Assembly (NCBI GenBank): GCA_965237635.1
Contig: CBDEFX010000002.1
Span: forward strand, 1,612,001-1,676,000
Reading direction: 5' to 3'
Source of the DNA: CBDEFX01 sp965237635
Lineage (GTDB): Bacteria; Chloroflexota; Dehalococcoidia; Lucifugimonadales; CAUZJF01
Length of the DNA stretch: 64,000 nucleotides
Below, piece by piece: positions 16,288 through 24,054 of this stretch. Position 1 is the first letter of the stretch. Every line of letters starts with the position of its first letter. A program made the translations under genes and the position numbers. A model generated the notes under the pieces. That model did no database searches, was not told the origin of the DNA, and worked only from the letters and a program-made list of their open reading frames with translations.

Positions 16288-16572
16288 ATGAAGCAGACGA
16301 GGAATAAGCACAGTCCGGCGTTCAAGGCCAAGGTGGCCTTGGCCGCCCTTGCGGGGGAAGAGACCATCGCCCAGCTGGCCAGCCGATTTGAGGTCCATCC
16401 CAGTCAGATTCACGCCTGGAAAAGGGCCCTGGCGGAAGGAGCCCCGGAGCTATTTGCCACCAATCAGAAATCCCAGGAGAAAGCCAAGGAAGCTCAGATT
16501 AACCACCTCTACCGGCACATCGGCCAGCTGAAGGTGGAACGCGATTTTTTGTCGGAAAGGTCCGGTCTATGA
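16288..16572 (+). CDS. IS3-family transposase OrfA
   Basis: 94-aa DNA-binding protein. The helix-turn-helix region is FKAKVALAALAGEETIAQLA then SRFEVHPSQIHAWKRAL, and a leucine-zipper-like helix follows. The ATG at 16288 follows GGAGGAGCAGG at good spacing; an upstream GTG at 16273 is the alternative. The stop overlaps the OrfB start as ATGA. OrfA regulates and targets transposition, and the fused OrfAB is the transposase. Confidence 0.9.
   Translation: MKQTRNKHSPAFKAKVALAALAGEETIAQLASRFEVHPSQIHAWKRALAEGAPELFATNQKSQEKAKEAQINHLYRHIGQLKVERDFLSERSGL
16545..16551 (+). promoter_or_regulatory. Putative -1 programmed frameshift heptamer (T TTT TTG)
   Basis: In OrfA frame the run reads T TTT TTG, a canonical X XXY YYZ heptamer. 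The -1 frame is open from here through the OrfB start at 16569 and is the OrfB frame, so slippage would give an OrfAB fusion as is usual in IS3 elements. Confidence 0.65.
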
Positions 16573-17504
16573 GTCGCAGCATACGGCGAGCCATGATAGA
16601 CCGAGACCACCAGCAGCTGTCTTTGGTGCGTCAATGTATCCTGCTGGACGTCAGCCGGGCCTCGGTGTACTACCGGTCGGTACCGACCAGGGCAGAAGAC
16701 CTGGAGTTGATGGCCCTGATGGACCGTCAGTATTTGAAGACCCCCTTCTACGGCTCCAGGAAGATGAAGGCCTGGCTGCTGCAACAGGGCTATCTGGTGA
16801 GCCGAAAAAGGGTTCGAAGGCTGATGCGGTTGATGGGTCTGGAAGCCATCTACCGGCGTCCCAACACCAGCAAACCAGCGCCGGGACACCGGATCTTTCC
16901 CTATCTGCTGAAGGGAGTGGAGGTTAATCGGGTCGACCAGGTCTGGGCCGCGGACATCACCTACATCCCCATGCCGAAGGGCTTCCTGTACCTGGTGGCC
17001 ATCATGGACTGGCACAGCCGGCACGTGCTGGCCTGGAAGCTCTCCAACACCATGGACACCAGCTTCTGCGTGGCGGCGTTGGAGGAAGCCCTGGGTAAGG
17101 GACGACCGGAGATATTCAACACCGACCAGGGGAGTCAGTTCACCAGTGAGGCCTTTACCCAGACGTTGCAGGAGCAGAGGGTCCAGGTCAGCATGGATGG
17201 TAAGGGTAGGTACCTGGACAACATCTTCGTGGAGCGGCTGTGGCGGAGCATCAAGTACGAGGAGGTGTATCTGAAAGCTTACCAGACCGTCGCCGAGGCC
17301 CGAACTGGGATCAATGCCTACCTGGAGTTCTACAACCGGCAGAGGCCTCACCAGGCTTTGGGCTACCGGACCCCAGCAGAGGTGTACCAACATGGCCAGG
17401 AAGAAAGGGGAGCAGCAGCTGAAGAAGCAGGGCTGCCATCGGGCTTGGTGAAACCTAGCGCAGGGGTGGGAGACTCTCTTAATTTAGCCCTCGTGCTGTC
17501 TTAA
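16569..17504 (+). CDS. IS3-family transposase OrfB
   Basis: 311-aa catalytic subunit with the HTH_21-like region near TPFYGSRKMKAWLLQQGYLV and an rve integrase core. The DDE triad is readable as VWAADITYIPMP (Asp), NTDQGSQFTSEAF (Asp) and DNIFVERLWRSIKYEEVY (Glu, with the usual K/R spacing). The ATG overlaps the OrfA stop, and expression as an OrfAB fusion is probable. Full length with no lesions, so the element may be active. Confidence 0.92.
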   Translation: MSRSIRRAMIDRDHQQLSLVRQCILLDVSRASVYYRSVPTRAEDLELMALMDRQYLKTPFYGSRKMKAWLLQQGYLVSRKRVRRLMRLMGLEAIYRRPNTSKPAPGHRIFPYLLKGVEVNRVDQVWAADITYIPMPKGFLYLVAIMDWHSRHVLAWKLSNTMDTSFCVAALEEALGKGRPEIFNTDQGSQFTSEAFTQTLQEQRVQVSMDGKGRYLDNIFVERLWRSIKYEEVYLKAYQTVAEARTGINAYLEFYNRQRPHQALGYRTPAEVYQHGQEERGAAAEEAGLPSGLVKPSAGVGDSLNLALVLS

Positions 17505-17521
17505 TAATGGGGTCCACCTTA

Positions 17522-17691
17522 CTACGTTCGTGGTGAGCTCCGACAGGAGTCGCCCCGATGCCGCATCGGGGGACCTGTCGAACCATGGCCCTGCAAGTCG
17601 ACTTTGGTGCAAAGCCCCCCGACGCGGCGTCGGGGTCAGAAAACATCCTGTTCCGTCTCGATCTCGCCGACAAACTTGCGCATCGGGTTCG
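17522..17691. repeat. Dispersed repeat, right half of the IS3 target
   Basis: CTACGTTCGTGGTGAGCTCC, a CCCCGATGCCGCATCGGGG palindrome, CCTGTCGAACCATGG and a second palindrome CCCCGACGCGGCGTCGGGG. It continues the repeat interrupted at 16191. No gene. Confidence 0.7.
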
Positions 17692-19353
17692 CTAGCGGCA
17701 CTCGTCCCGGTAGGCTTCCTCTATTCTCGCGCAGAAGCCTTGCAGGTCGGATGGCGAGTTGTATAGGTGGGCGGCCCGGCGGACGATTACCGAGTAGCAG
17801 CGGCGCTTCTCAGAGTCAGACTGAAGGGCCTGGCAAAACGCTAGCGCGTTATCGGCTCCGGCTAGATCCCACAACGAGTCCTGGACCGCGCCTTCCTGGC
17901 AATTCAGGCGGTCGTCGGCACCTGGCGAGTTGGAGCAGAGCTTTATCGCTCTCTGAGAGTCGCCACGAGTCACGCCACCGATATCCCGGCCCATACTCAG
18001 GAAGCATGCATTGCGAGCGATATCCGGCGCCTCTGCACAGGCATTGGCGAGCAGCCCGAAATCGCCCTCGAACAGCTCCACCATCCTGGACGTCTGATAG
18101 AAGTAGCAGGCGGTCAAGTACTCACCAGTCACGATGTTGCAGGGGAAGTGTGGGTCGTCGGAGAGGTACTCTGTGATGTGGCCCATCGAGCCCGAGAGGC
18201 CGCCTACGACGTTCTCCATGAAGACCCCAGAGTAGCACGACCGCTGGTCCGCTCCTGTGTTCAGGATATCGCACAACTCCAGGGCATCCAACAGCTCGTA
18301 GCTCGTCCACGCCATTAGGCCGTGGCCGACGCCGTGCACGCACTGGTGCTGGAAGAACGCGTTGAGGGCGCCGCTGCAGACGAGTGCGATATCCGAGTGG
18401 AGGTTTGCGGTTCCCTGATCGCGGAAGAAGGCCTCCGTTGCGCCGTGATACCCGCCGGAGTGACACTCGTGGCCCGAAAGGGAGAAGGCCAGGGCCCCGA
18501 AGTATTCGTATGCTAGCCTGCCCATCACGTGCGCCCTCTGATGGCAGTCAACCGAGATCCGCTTCTCCTGTTCTGCTAGCAGGCTGACTACGTTGGCGGG
18601 CCCGTACTCGCGCACGTATCTCTCCAGGAGCGCATCATCTCGGAAGAGATTGACAGAGTCCTGGACCGAAAGCGGGCTAGGCTCCGCGAAATCGGTGTCC
18701 ACCTCGTCGGGGGTCCGCAAGGCCCGCCGCGACGTCTTCTCGCCCTCTACGACGACGAGGCCGGAGTCCTCGGGGGCCATGTGGTTGTGGTACCGCCAGA
18801 ATCCAGGCTCGTCGAATTTGAAGGTCCAAGACCCGCCCGAGGGAACACGACCTTTGGCGTCCAGCTCCGGATATATCTCGTGGGTGGGGTGGATGTTTGA
18901 CGCCGGCCAAAATTCCTTGTCCGAGTCGTTTGCGAAGGCAACCGTCTGGCCGAGCTCGATGTCAAGACGCTTCGGTGTAAACGCGCCGTCTTTGTAGACA
19001 ATCGTTGCGACGACAGGTCCGAGGTTTAAGATCTCGTCGGCGGCATCTGAAGGAGCGGCGCTTGAAGGCGTTGAGACCGAGTCCGCAACAGGTGGAGGAA
19101 GCGGAGGAAGGCGGGAGGGTCCTATCTCACCAGCCGGTTCGTTATCCTGCTCACCACATCCCAGGATGGTAAGGACCATGACTGTCAGGAACAGGAACAC
19201 GGTGAATGGGCGGTCGACTGCACTCAGCCGGCTGGAGGTCCTGTCACCACTCGCCCCATCGCTCTTCTCGCGGGCTGCCACTTGATGCGCATTGGGGGTC
19301 CAGGACGGTGAACTGATGGGTTGCCATCCCCGGTGTCGGCTCACGTCTGACAC
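17692..19353 (-). CDS. Lipoprotein with cupredoxin-like domain and a His/Cys-rich domain of unknown function
   Basis: 553 aa if started at GTG 19353. A hydrophobic stretch ends in the lipobox LTILGC (Cys about residue 66), then a Pro/Ser linker. A cupredoxin-like fold follows at about 110-200 (DIELGQTVAFANDSDKEFWP ... EPGFWRYHNH), in which the copper-ligand Cys of plastocyanins is replaced in YHNH. The C-terminal 330 residues form an unusual helical domain with DCHQRAHVMGRLA, HECHSGGYHG and HQCVHGVGHGLM plus about 15 cysteines, which suggests metal or heme binding outside the cell. The start is uncertain; an internal GTG about 24 residues downstream is the alternative. A single-gene unit between repeats. 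I recognise no named family for the C-terminal domain. Confidence 0.75.
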   Translation of the reverse strand: MSDVSRHRGWQPISSPSWTPNAHQVAAREKSDGASGDRTSSRLSAVDRPFTVFLFLTVMVLTILGCGEQDNEPAGEIGPSRLPPLPPPVADSVSTPSSAAPSDAADEILNLGPVVATIVYKDGAFTPKRLDIELGQTVAFANDSDKEFWPASNIHPTHEIYPELDAKGRVPSGGSWTFKFDEPGFWRYHNHMAPEDSGLVVVEGEKTSRRALRTPDEVDTDFAEPSPLSVQDSVNLFRDDALLERYVREYGPANVVSLLAEQEKRISVDCHQRAHVMGRLAYEYFGALAFSLSGHECHSGGYHGATEAFFRDQGTANLHSDIALVCSGALNAFFQHQCVHGVGHGLMAWTSYELLDALELCDILNTGADQRSCYSGVFMENVVGGLSGSMGHITEYLSDDPHFPCNIVTGEYLTACYFYQTSRMVELFEGDFGLLANACAEAPDIARNACFLSMGRDIGGVTRGDSQRAIKLCSNSPGADDRLNCQEGAVQDSLWDLAGADNALAFCQALQSDSEKRRCYSVIVRRAAHLYNSPSDLQGFCARIEEAYRDECR

Positions 19354-19360
19354 ACTCCCA

Positions 19361-19366
19361 ATTATA
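19361..19366 (-). promoter_or_regulatory. -10 element for the 553-aa lipoprotein gene
   Basis: TATAAT on the minus strand, 7 nt before the GTG at 19353. Transcription would start at or next to the GTG, so a leaderless mRNA is possible. No good -35 was seen. Confidence 0.45.
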
Positions 19367-19782
19367 CGCTTGGGCCGACATCAGAGTCGAACGACACTCG
19401 AATCTAGCTCAAGGAGCCCAGCCCCTCGATATGGCGCCAAGGCGCGCCTACTCGGGGTATACGGAAACGAAGGGGCCTACCTATCCGAATGTCTCGATTT
19501 TGACCGAATCTAGGACACTACCACGGAACCTGGAAGGGATGTCTGATGCTGTCCGGTGGCCGCGCGCTACGTTACCATCCCTGCGAAGCCATCGGCGCGT
19601 GAGCAACGACCGCACTTTTAGGACCCCTCCCGCCGACAATTAGCACGCCGCCCGATTAACCTGCCATCCCGGCCTGTAGGGAATGGTTGTCGACGTTTGG
19701 TAGATTCTTTCGTCATCAATACCTAGTCTGTGTCTCCAACCCACATGACCTGATGTTCAACGAAGCTAGGAGATAACTGGCT
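19367..19782. repeat. Intergenic region with a dispersed repeat, no gene
   Basis: Part of it (about 19415-19510) is a CCCCTCGATATGGCG ... GGCGCGCCTACTCGGGGTAT repeat also present at about 48155-48235. The remainder to 19770 shows no convincing open frame or RNA structure. Confidence 0.55.
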
Positions 19783-19881
19783 ATGTCTAAGACCAAGAAT
19801 CGCGGCATCAAAATACTAGGTGTTGGATGGCTTGTCTTGGCAGCCGTTCCCTTTTGTCTCCCTGTGAAAGGCCGGATGTAG
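19783..19881 (+). CDS. Possible small membrane peptide (32 aa)
   Basis: ATG at 19783 preceded by AGGAGAT at 9 nt, then a basic N-terminus (MSKTKNRGIK) and one hydrophobic helix (LGVGWLVLAAVPFCLPV), stop at 19879. It could be a genuine small membrane protein or the surviving signal-anchor start of a deleted gene. It faces the 3' end of the split lipoprotein gene directly. No family recognised. Confidence 0.3.
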   Translation: MSKTKNRGIKILGVGWLVLAAVPFCLPVKGRM

Positions 19882-19882
19882 T

Positions 19883-20898
19883 CTAGCTGGGGTCATTGGC
19901 CCTATTGTCCTTCCAGACCAACTGTCTCCCGGTTCGCTCCTCGTGAAAGTCAGAGACGCGACCGTCCCCCATCCCGGTGATGCCGCCGTCCGGATGAGCG
20001 ATAACGTTACCCTCGGCGTCATAAAGATCGCTGAAGATGTCGCAACAGCGTTGCGGCACGAAGTAGACTGTCTGACCCTGGTACTCGTACCGGGTTATCG
20101 ATAGGGGAGGGTTAGCGACGGGTTGGTCCTCCAGCGTACCAATAAGTTGATCTAGCCACTCTAGGTCTTCACTCGGCGTGTCGGCTGCCGCCGGCACGAC
20201 TACGTCCGCCGTCTCCTTGTAGCCGACCACGTCAAGTACCTGTACTGAGTGTTGCCCTGGAGAGACGTCTTGAAAAACGTACTGGATGGTCGGTGGAGGG
20301 CCGATGACCTGGTCGGGGTCTCCGCCGTCCAGAGTTACGTCAACGTCGATACCCGCAAACACATGTAGTAGGACTGTGACTGTGGACCTATCTAGCTCGA
20401 TAGCTCTCAGGTCCCACTCCCTTACCGGCGACGGGGTCGGCGGGGCAGCGATCGGTATGCCTGAGGCCATGGCCAAGATGTCTTCCTTGAGCTGGTCGGG
20501 CGACACCTCGGCCCCGAACGGAATGCCGTCGGCGAACGACACCTTCTCCCCATCGATATTCAGGAGACCCTCCGGACCAGACCCGTATGTCCCATCCGGG
20601 TTTTCCCCGAGCGAGAAGAGTAGGTAGTCACCGGGGTTGGGAAGCGTGAATACGTTTGGGGTAATAACCGCGTCCGGGTTGCTCAGGTGCCCGAACATGC
20701 GGAGAACAAGAGTTTGTACTTGTTCGTCACCTTTCAGGACGCCCTCGACCCGGACCTCGTAGTCCGTATAAGGCAGTCCGCCTTCTTCCGCAGGCAAGGG
20801 CTGGCCGTCCTCCCCGTACGGGCCGATGAGCCTTTCCTCGAGGAACGACATGATGGTCCCTACGAAGATGATGTCGGACGTCGCGACTAGCTCTTTAG
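19883..20898 (-). pseudogene. Large lipoprotein, 3' part (separated by IS1380 copy 2)
   Basis: 336 residues plus stop, continuing the gene whose 5' part is at 22618-23802. Coding resumes after the duplicated TTTAG with ELVATSDIIFVGTI and a beta-rich domain (YTDYEVRVEGVLKGDEQ, FTLPNPGDYLLFSLGE), then a region with SVTVL-like strands and a C-terminal part with QTVYFVPQRCCDIFSDLYD. The open frame is unbroken from the IS boundary to the stop at 19883. Without the IS the protein would be about 731 aa. This half has no start signal, so it is probably not made. Function unknown. Confidence 0.8.
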
Positions 20899-22617
20899 CC
20901 CGAATCCACCGAAGGACACCGATGGACGGCGTGAGGAAAGCGGAAGGGGGGTGAGGGAGCTACAGGGGAAATAGTCTGGGTTCCATTTGGGGTAGGGAGG
21001 TCGGCGGACGGTCTTCATCGCCGCACAGGGGCCCCTATGGCCGTCTGCGGGAGCTGCGATGCGCGGGATGGCGAGAGAATACGCAGCAGGGGACTCTCTC
21101 GGACCGGGCTGGCACGAGTCTGCGGGGATCTTCGGTTGTCCGGTGGGTGGGTCGGTCGCCGACGGTGCCGTCAGGCCGGGAGTGGAATGGCTCGCAGCCG
21201 GGCCAAGGCGCGGCTGAACTTCTCAGCCCAAGGCCAGCGATCCGGAAGATGCAGGGTCAACCGGCGTGCCGAGCGGGTGAGCCGTCCGGCCAGGGAGAAG
21301 AACCGCCGCCGGAGGGTCTTGGTGGTGGCTATCCGCTCTCCCAGACCGATCCGCGCCGTGCAGCGGGCCAGGTTGTGGGCCATCGTCTGGACGGCCAGCC
21401 AGGCGCCGTTGGCGGCGAAGCGGCCCGAGGGGAGATGGTTCAGCCCGACGCCGGGCTTGAGGTCGCGTATGGCATTCTCGATCTCGGCGTGGCGGCGATG
21501 GTCAGCCTCCAGTTCGAGCAACTCCCCGTCCCGGTCGGTGATGAAGCCATGATAGCTGTATTTGGCGAAGAGGGCCAGTTGGGAACCGGGCGTCGGCTTC
21601 ACCCGCCGGACGATGAGCCGTACCGGCGCGGCGTCCGCCTCGGCCTGGAAGGGGGTGCAGGTGGTCTCGGCCACATCGGCGGCACCGTCCATCCAGTAAG
21701 GAATCGGCGTCCAGGCATCTTCGGGTATCGCCTCGATGAGATTGTGCAGGCTTTTGTGCTGGCGGATGGTGATGGAGAAGCGGACATCCATCTTGCGGCA
21801 GACGGATACCACGCCATGAGTGTAGAACCCGCTGTCGGCCCGTAGCGTGAGTCGTCCGTCGGCCCCGGCGTAGCGCACCCGTCCCACCGTCTCCCGCAGG
21901 AAGTGGGCGGCGCCGCGGGCGGTGTTGGCCCGGCCCTCGCGCAGCCGGGACATCAGCACGTCTCCGGTGCCGGCGGCGATGGCCGGCAGCGGGTGGTAGC
22001 CCCGCTTGCCGGTATAGCCGTGGTGGCGGGCGCCCTCCTTGGCCAGTCCGTAGGTCTCGCAGATGGTGGAGTCCAGGTCAATGGTCAGGGGCCCGTCGCC
22101 GGGTCCCGCCCCGGCCTGCCAAGCCCGGGCCAGCAACTCGCGGCTCACCCGGTCGAGTTGACGGACGTGGCCCCACCGGAAGCTGCGCAGGAAGGTGCCC
22201 AGGGTGGATGGCGCCTTGACCGTGCCGCCCAGGGTGCAGGCCGTCCCCCCGGTGCGCAACACATCGGCGTCGTCAATGCAGTCGCCCCCAGCCAGCGCAG
22301 ACGCCACCAGCGTCATCATCTTGTCGCTCGTGTTCGCCCGCCCCGGGGCATCGCCCAGGTCGAGGCGCTGCCGGACGAGTTCGGGCAGGCCGAGGTGCCG
22401 CGCCAGGGTGGCCGGAAGGAGCAGCCCGGCATTGGCCACCAAGCGGCGGTCGTCGAAGGTGATTTGGATCCGGTCGGGGTGGTTGCGTGGCAGCATCTAC
22501 TGGGTGCTCCTTTTCCGGGGCCGTTTTTTTGCTACAAAACCATTATCCCAGAAGCACAGGAGCGCCTTCTTGCCGCCTCAGGACGCTAACCCGACGCCCT
22601 CCTTCGGTGGATTCGGG
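20899..22617 (-). mobile_element. IS1380-family element, copy 2, complete
   Basis: 1719 bp. Outer terminal repeats read CCCGAATCCACCGAAGGA on both ends. Target duplication TTTAG lies at 20894-20898 and 22618-22622. It is inserted in frame-neutral fashion in a lipoprotein gene and encodes one intact transposase. Nearly identical to copy 4, which implies recent spread. Confidence 0.93.
21171..22496 (-). CDS. IS1380-family transposase
   Basis: 441-aa DDE transposase. The N-terminal DNA-binding part is RNHPDRIQITFDDRRLVANA, the first catalytic Asp lies in LTIDLDSTICETYGLAKEG with the YTGKRGYHPL motif of the family, the second acidic block is LTLRADSGFYTH, and the Glu lies in EIENAIRDLKPGVGLNHLPS. 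The ATG at 22496 matches the starts of the other copies. No lesion. One noticeable difference from copy 4 is KPGVG versus KYGVG. Confidence 0.92.
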   Translation of the reverse strand: MLPRNHPDRIQITFDDRRLVANAGLLLPATLARHLGLPELVRQRLDLGDAPGRANTSDKMMTLVASALAGGDCIDDADVLRTGGTACTLGGTVKAPSTLGTFLRSFRWGHVRQLDRVSRELLARAWQAGAGPGDGPLTIDLDSTICETYGLAKEGARHHGYTGKRGYHPLPAIAAGTGDVLMSRLREGRANTARGAAHFLRETVGRVRYAGADGRLTLRADSGFYTHGVVSVCRKMDVRFSITIRQHKSLHNLIEAIPEDAWTPIPYWMDGAADVAETTCTPFQAEADAAPVRLIVRRVKPTPGSQLALFAKYSYHGFITDRDGELLELEADHRRHAEIENAIRDLKPGVGLNHLPSGRFAANGAWLAVQTMAHNLARCTARIGLGERIATTKTLRRRFFSLAGRLTRSARRLTLHLPDRWPWAEKFSRALARLRAIPLPA

Positions 22618-23802
22618 TTTAGCGGTGGTCGGTCGGGGCACCACCATTCCAGAACTGACAGGTGCGGTCTCATTGGTATCTGCGGCGGTCCACCGCACCC
22701 ACTCAGGCTCGATCATAATCGTACGGCCGTCCTCGTTTTCAAAGCTTTGGCCAGGCTGCAGTGTGTAGAAGTAGCCCTCTTCGTCGTCCTTGAGTCTGTA
22801 AAGGTCCAGCGTTTCACCGCCGCCAGGAGGCAGGGTGTTCGATTCGCTGGTGGAGCCCACGACCTCAAGGTCGTTCTCGTTCAGCTTCGCGGCCTCGTCT
22901 GAGCTCAGAGGGTCTTGGTAGTAGACGGCCCCATCGTAAGTCAAGCTGGCCAGAGGAGCGCCTCCCGGGATAACGGGTTCGGTGTCCCCTCCGGGCGAGC
23001 CGGTTGGCCCGGGTTCATGTGCCGCTGCCTTGCTGCAGCCCACGACAGTCGAGCCGTCCTGGTTCGTGCGTAGCTCGTGCCGTTGGCTCTCGTGCTCGAA
23101 GACGAGCTGGAACCCCGGCGTGATCACCTGGGCGTACATATCGCCCGGCCTCGCACAGCCTAGGCTCGCGTCGTCCCATTCGACGGCCTCGAAGGCCACC
23201 AGGACGGGACCAAGGTACGGTACGCCCCCTGCCGCCGCATAGGCCTCCCGGACTGCGATCAAAGCCTGCCGGGCGAAACCCTTGGGGGACGAGTCAGGGT
23301 CAAGGACCCAAATTGCGTCAGCATTGAAGAGTACCTCCGTCTCCTCGCCGTCCTCCGTTGCCGCGGTGATTCGGTGGTCATAGCCCCCGGTATCCAGGTC
23401 TTCGCCGATGGGCTGGGTGGGCGTATTGGTCAGGGGAAACCTGACGTCTTTTGTCGGCGCGTCCAGTCGGACTGCCTGCTGTAGGACGGTCTTTCCGTCC
23501 CGAAGCAGCTCCAGCTTGACCGAGCTGATCGGCCGGGCGAACGTGCAGCTGGCGTGATTCCCCGCGTCGAACCCGCTCGGTATCGGGTCGAGGCCTCTGG
23601 CGGCCAGCACGGGGTTCTCCCGCGGCCCGCTCTCCGTTACGACACACGACTCAAGCAGCTTTCCTCGATCCGCCGTCGTGGGTGTATCCGGGGGCGCGAC
23701 CTTCGGAGTAGGCGTCGCCGATTGGGGCTGGCCGCATGCCGCTACGACGACCATCAGCGCTGCCACTCCAAGGCCTAAAGCTAGTGTTCTTATCCTGTTC
23801 AT
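22618..23802 (-). pseudogene. Large lipoprotein, 5' part (interrupted by IS1380 copy 2)
   Basis: 395 codons of a secreted lipoprotein. The signal peptide is MNRIRTLALGLGVAALMVVV with lipobox VVAAC, then a Thr/Pro linker and a beta-rich region (SSVKLELLRDGKTVLQQAV). A segment with LAGPVLVAFEAVEWDDASLG-like pattern, LGCARPGDMYAQ, and a C-terminal GEETEV region follow; the motif EWDDASLGCARPG is reminiscent of DUF-type lipoproteins in this lineage. The ATG at 23802 is preceded by GAGGA. At TTTAG the frame enters the IS and stops at 22543. Joined to 19883-20893 the frame is continuous, as TTAKELVATSDI. Confidence 0.82.
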
Positions 23803-23879
23803 TTTGCTTCCTCGTATCGATGGTTTTCGCATCGGGTCTATGTATATATAGACGCCAGTGGGCTTCGGAAAGTTCCAAA

Positions 23880-24050
23880 CTCGATGATATTGGGGGCTTT
23901 GCACAAGAAGTCGCATTCAACTTGTCTCCCTGAGTCCCGATTCGGCATCGGGACGAAGGGTCTGGGGACGGGTGGTCCTGTGCCGAGCCATCACCACTCT
24001 AGATGCTTCACCCGCCTCCGGCGAGTTCAGCATGACATTTGTGAAAGGCC
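23880..24050. repeat. Dispersed repeat abutting the kinase gene
   Basis: GGGCTTTGCACAAGAAGTCG, CAACTTGTCTCCCTGAGTCC, CGATTCGGCATCGGGACG, GGGTCTGGGGACGGGTGG and CACCACTCTAGATGCTTCAC are all elements seen elsewhere (9.2, 51.5 and 53.6 kb). The repeat directly precedes and partly replaces the 5' end of the histidine kinase gene. Confidence 0.7.
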
Positions 24051-24054
24051 AGTA

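Larger units (their letters stand above)
16192..17521 (+). mobile_element. IS3-family element, complete
   Basis: 1330 bp with imperfect terminal repeats (left with AGGTGGTACCC ... AGACA, right complement TAAGGTGGACCCC ... AGACA). Direct duplication CTAC lies at 16188-16191 and 17522-17525. Rejoining the flanks restores the dispersed repeat GAATCTGAACCTACGTTCG, which is seen uninterrupted near 58555-58575. It carries orfA and orfB with a frameshift signal, and all parts look intact. Confidence 0.88.

Noticed and set aside
21903..22589. 228-codon frame, repeated at each IS1380 copy
   Set aside because: Antisense shadow of the IS1380 transposase, Gly/Ala/Pro-rich with no ribosome site.
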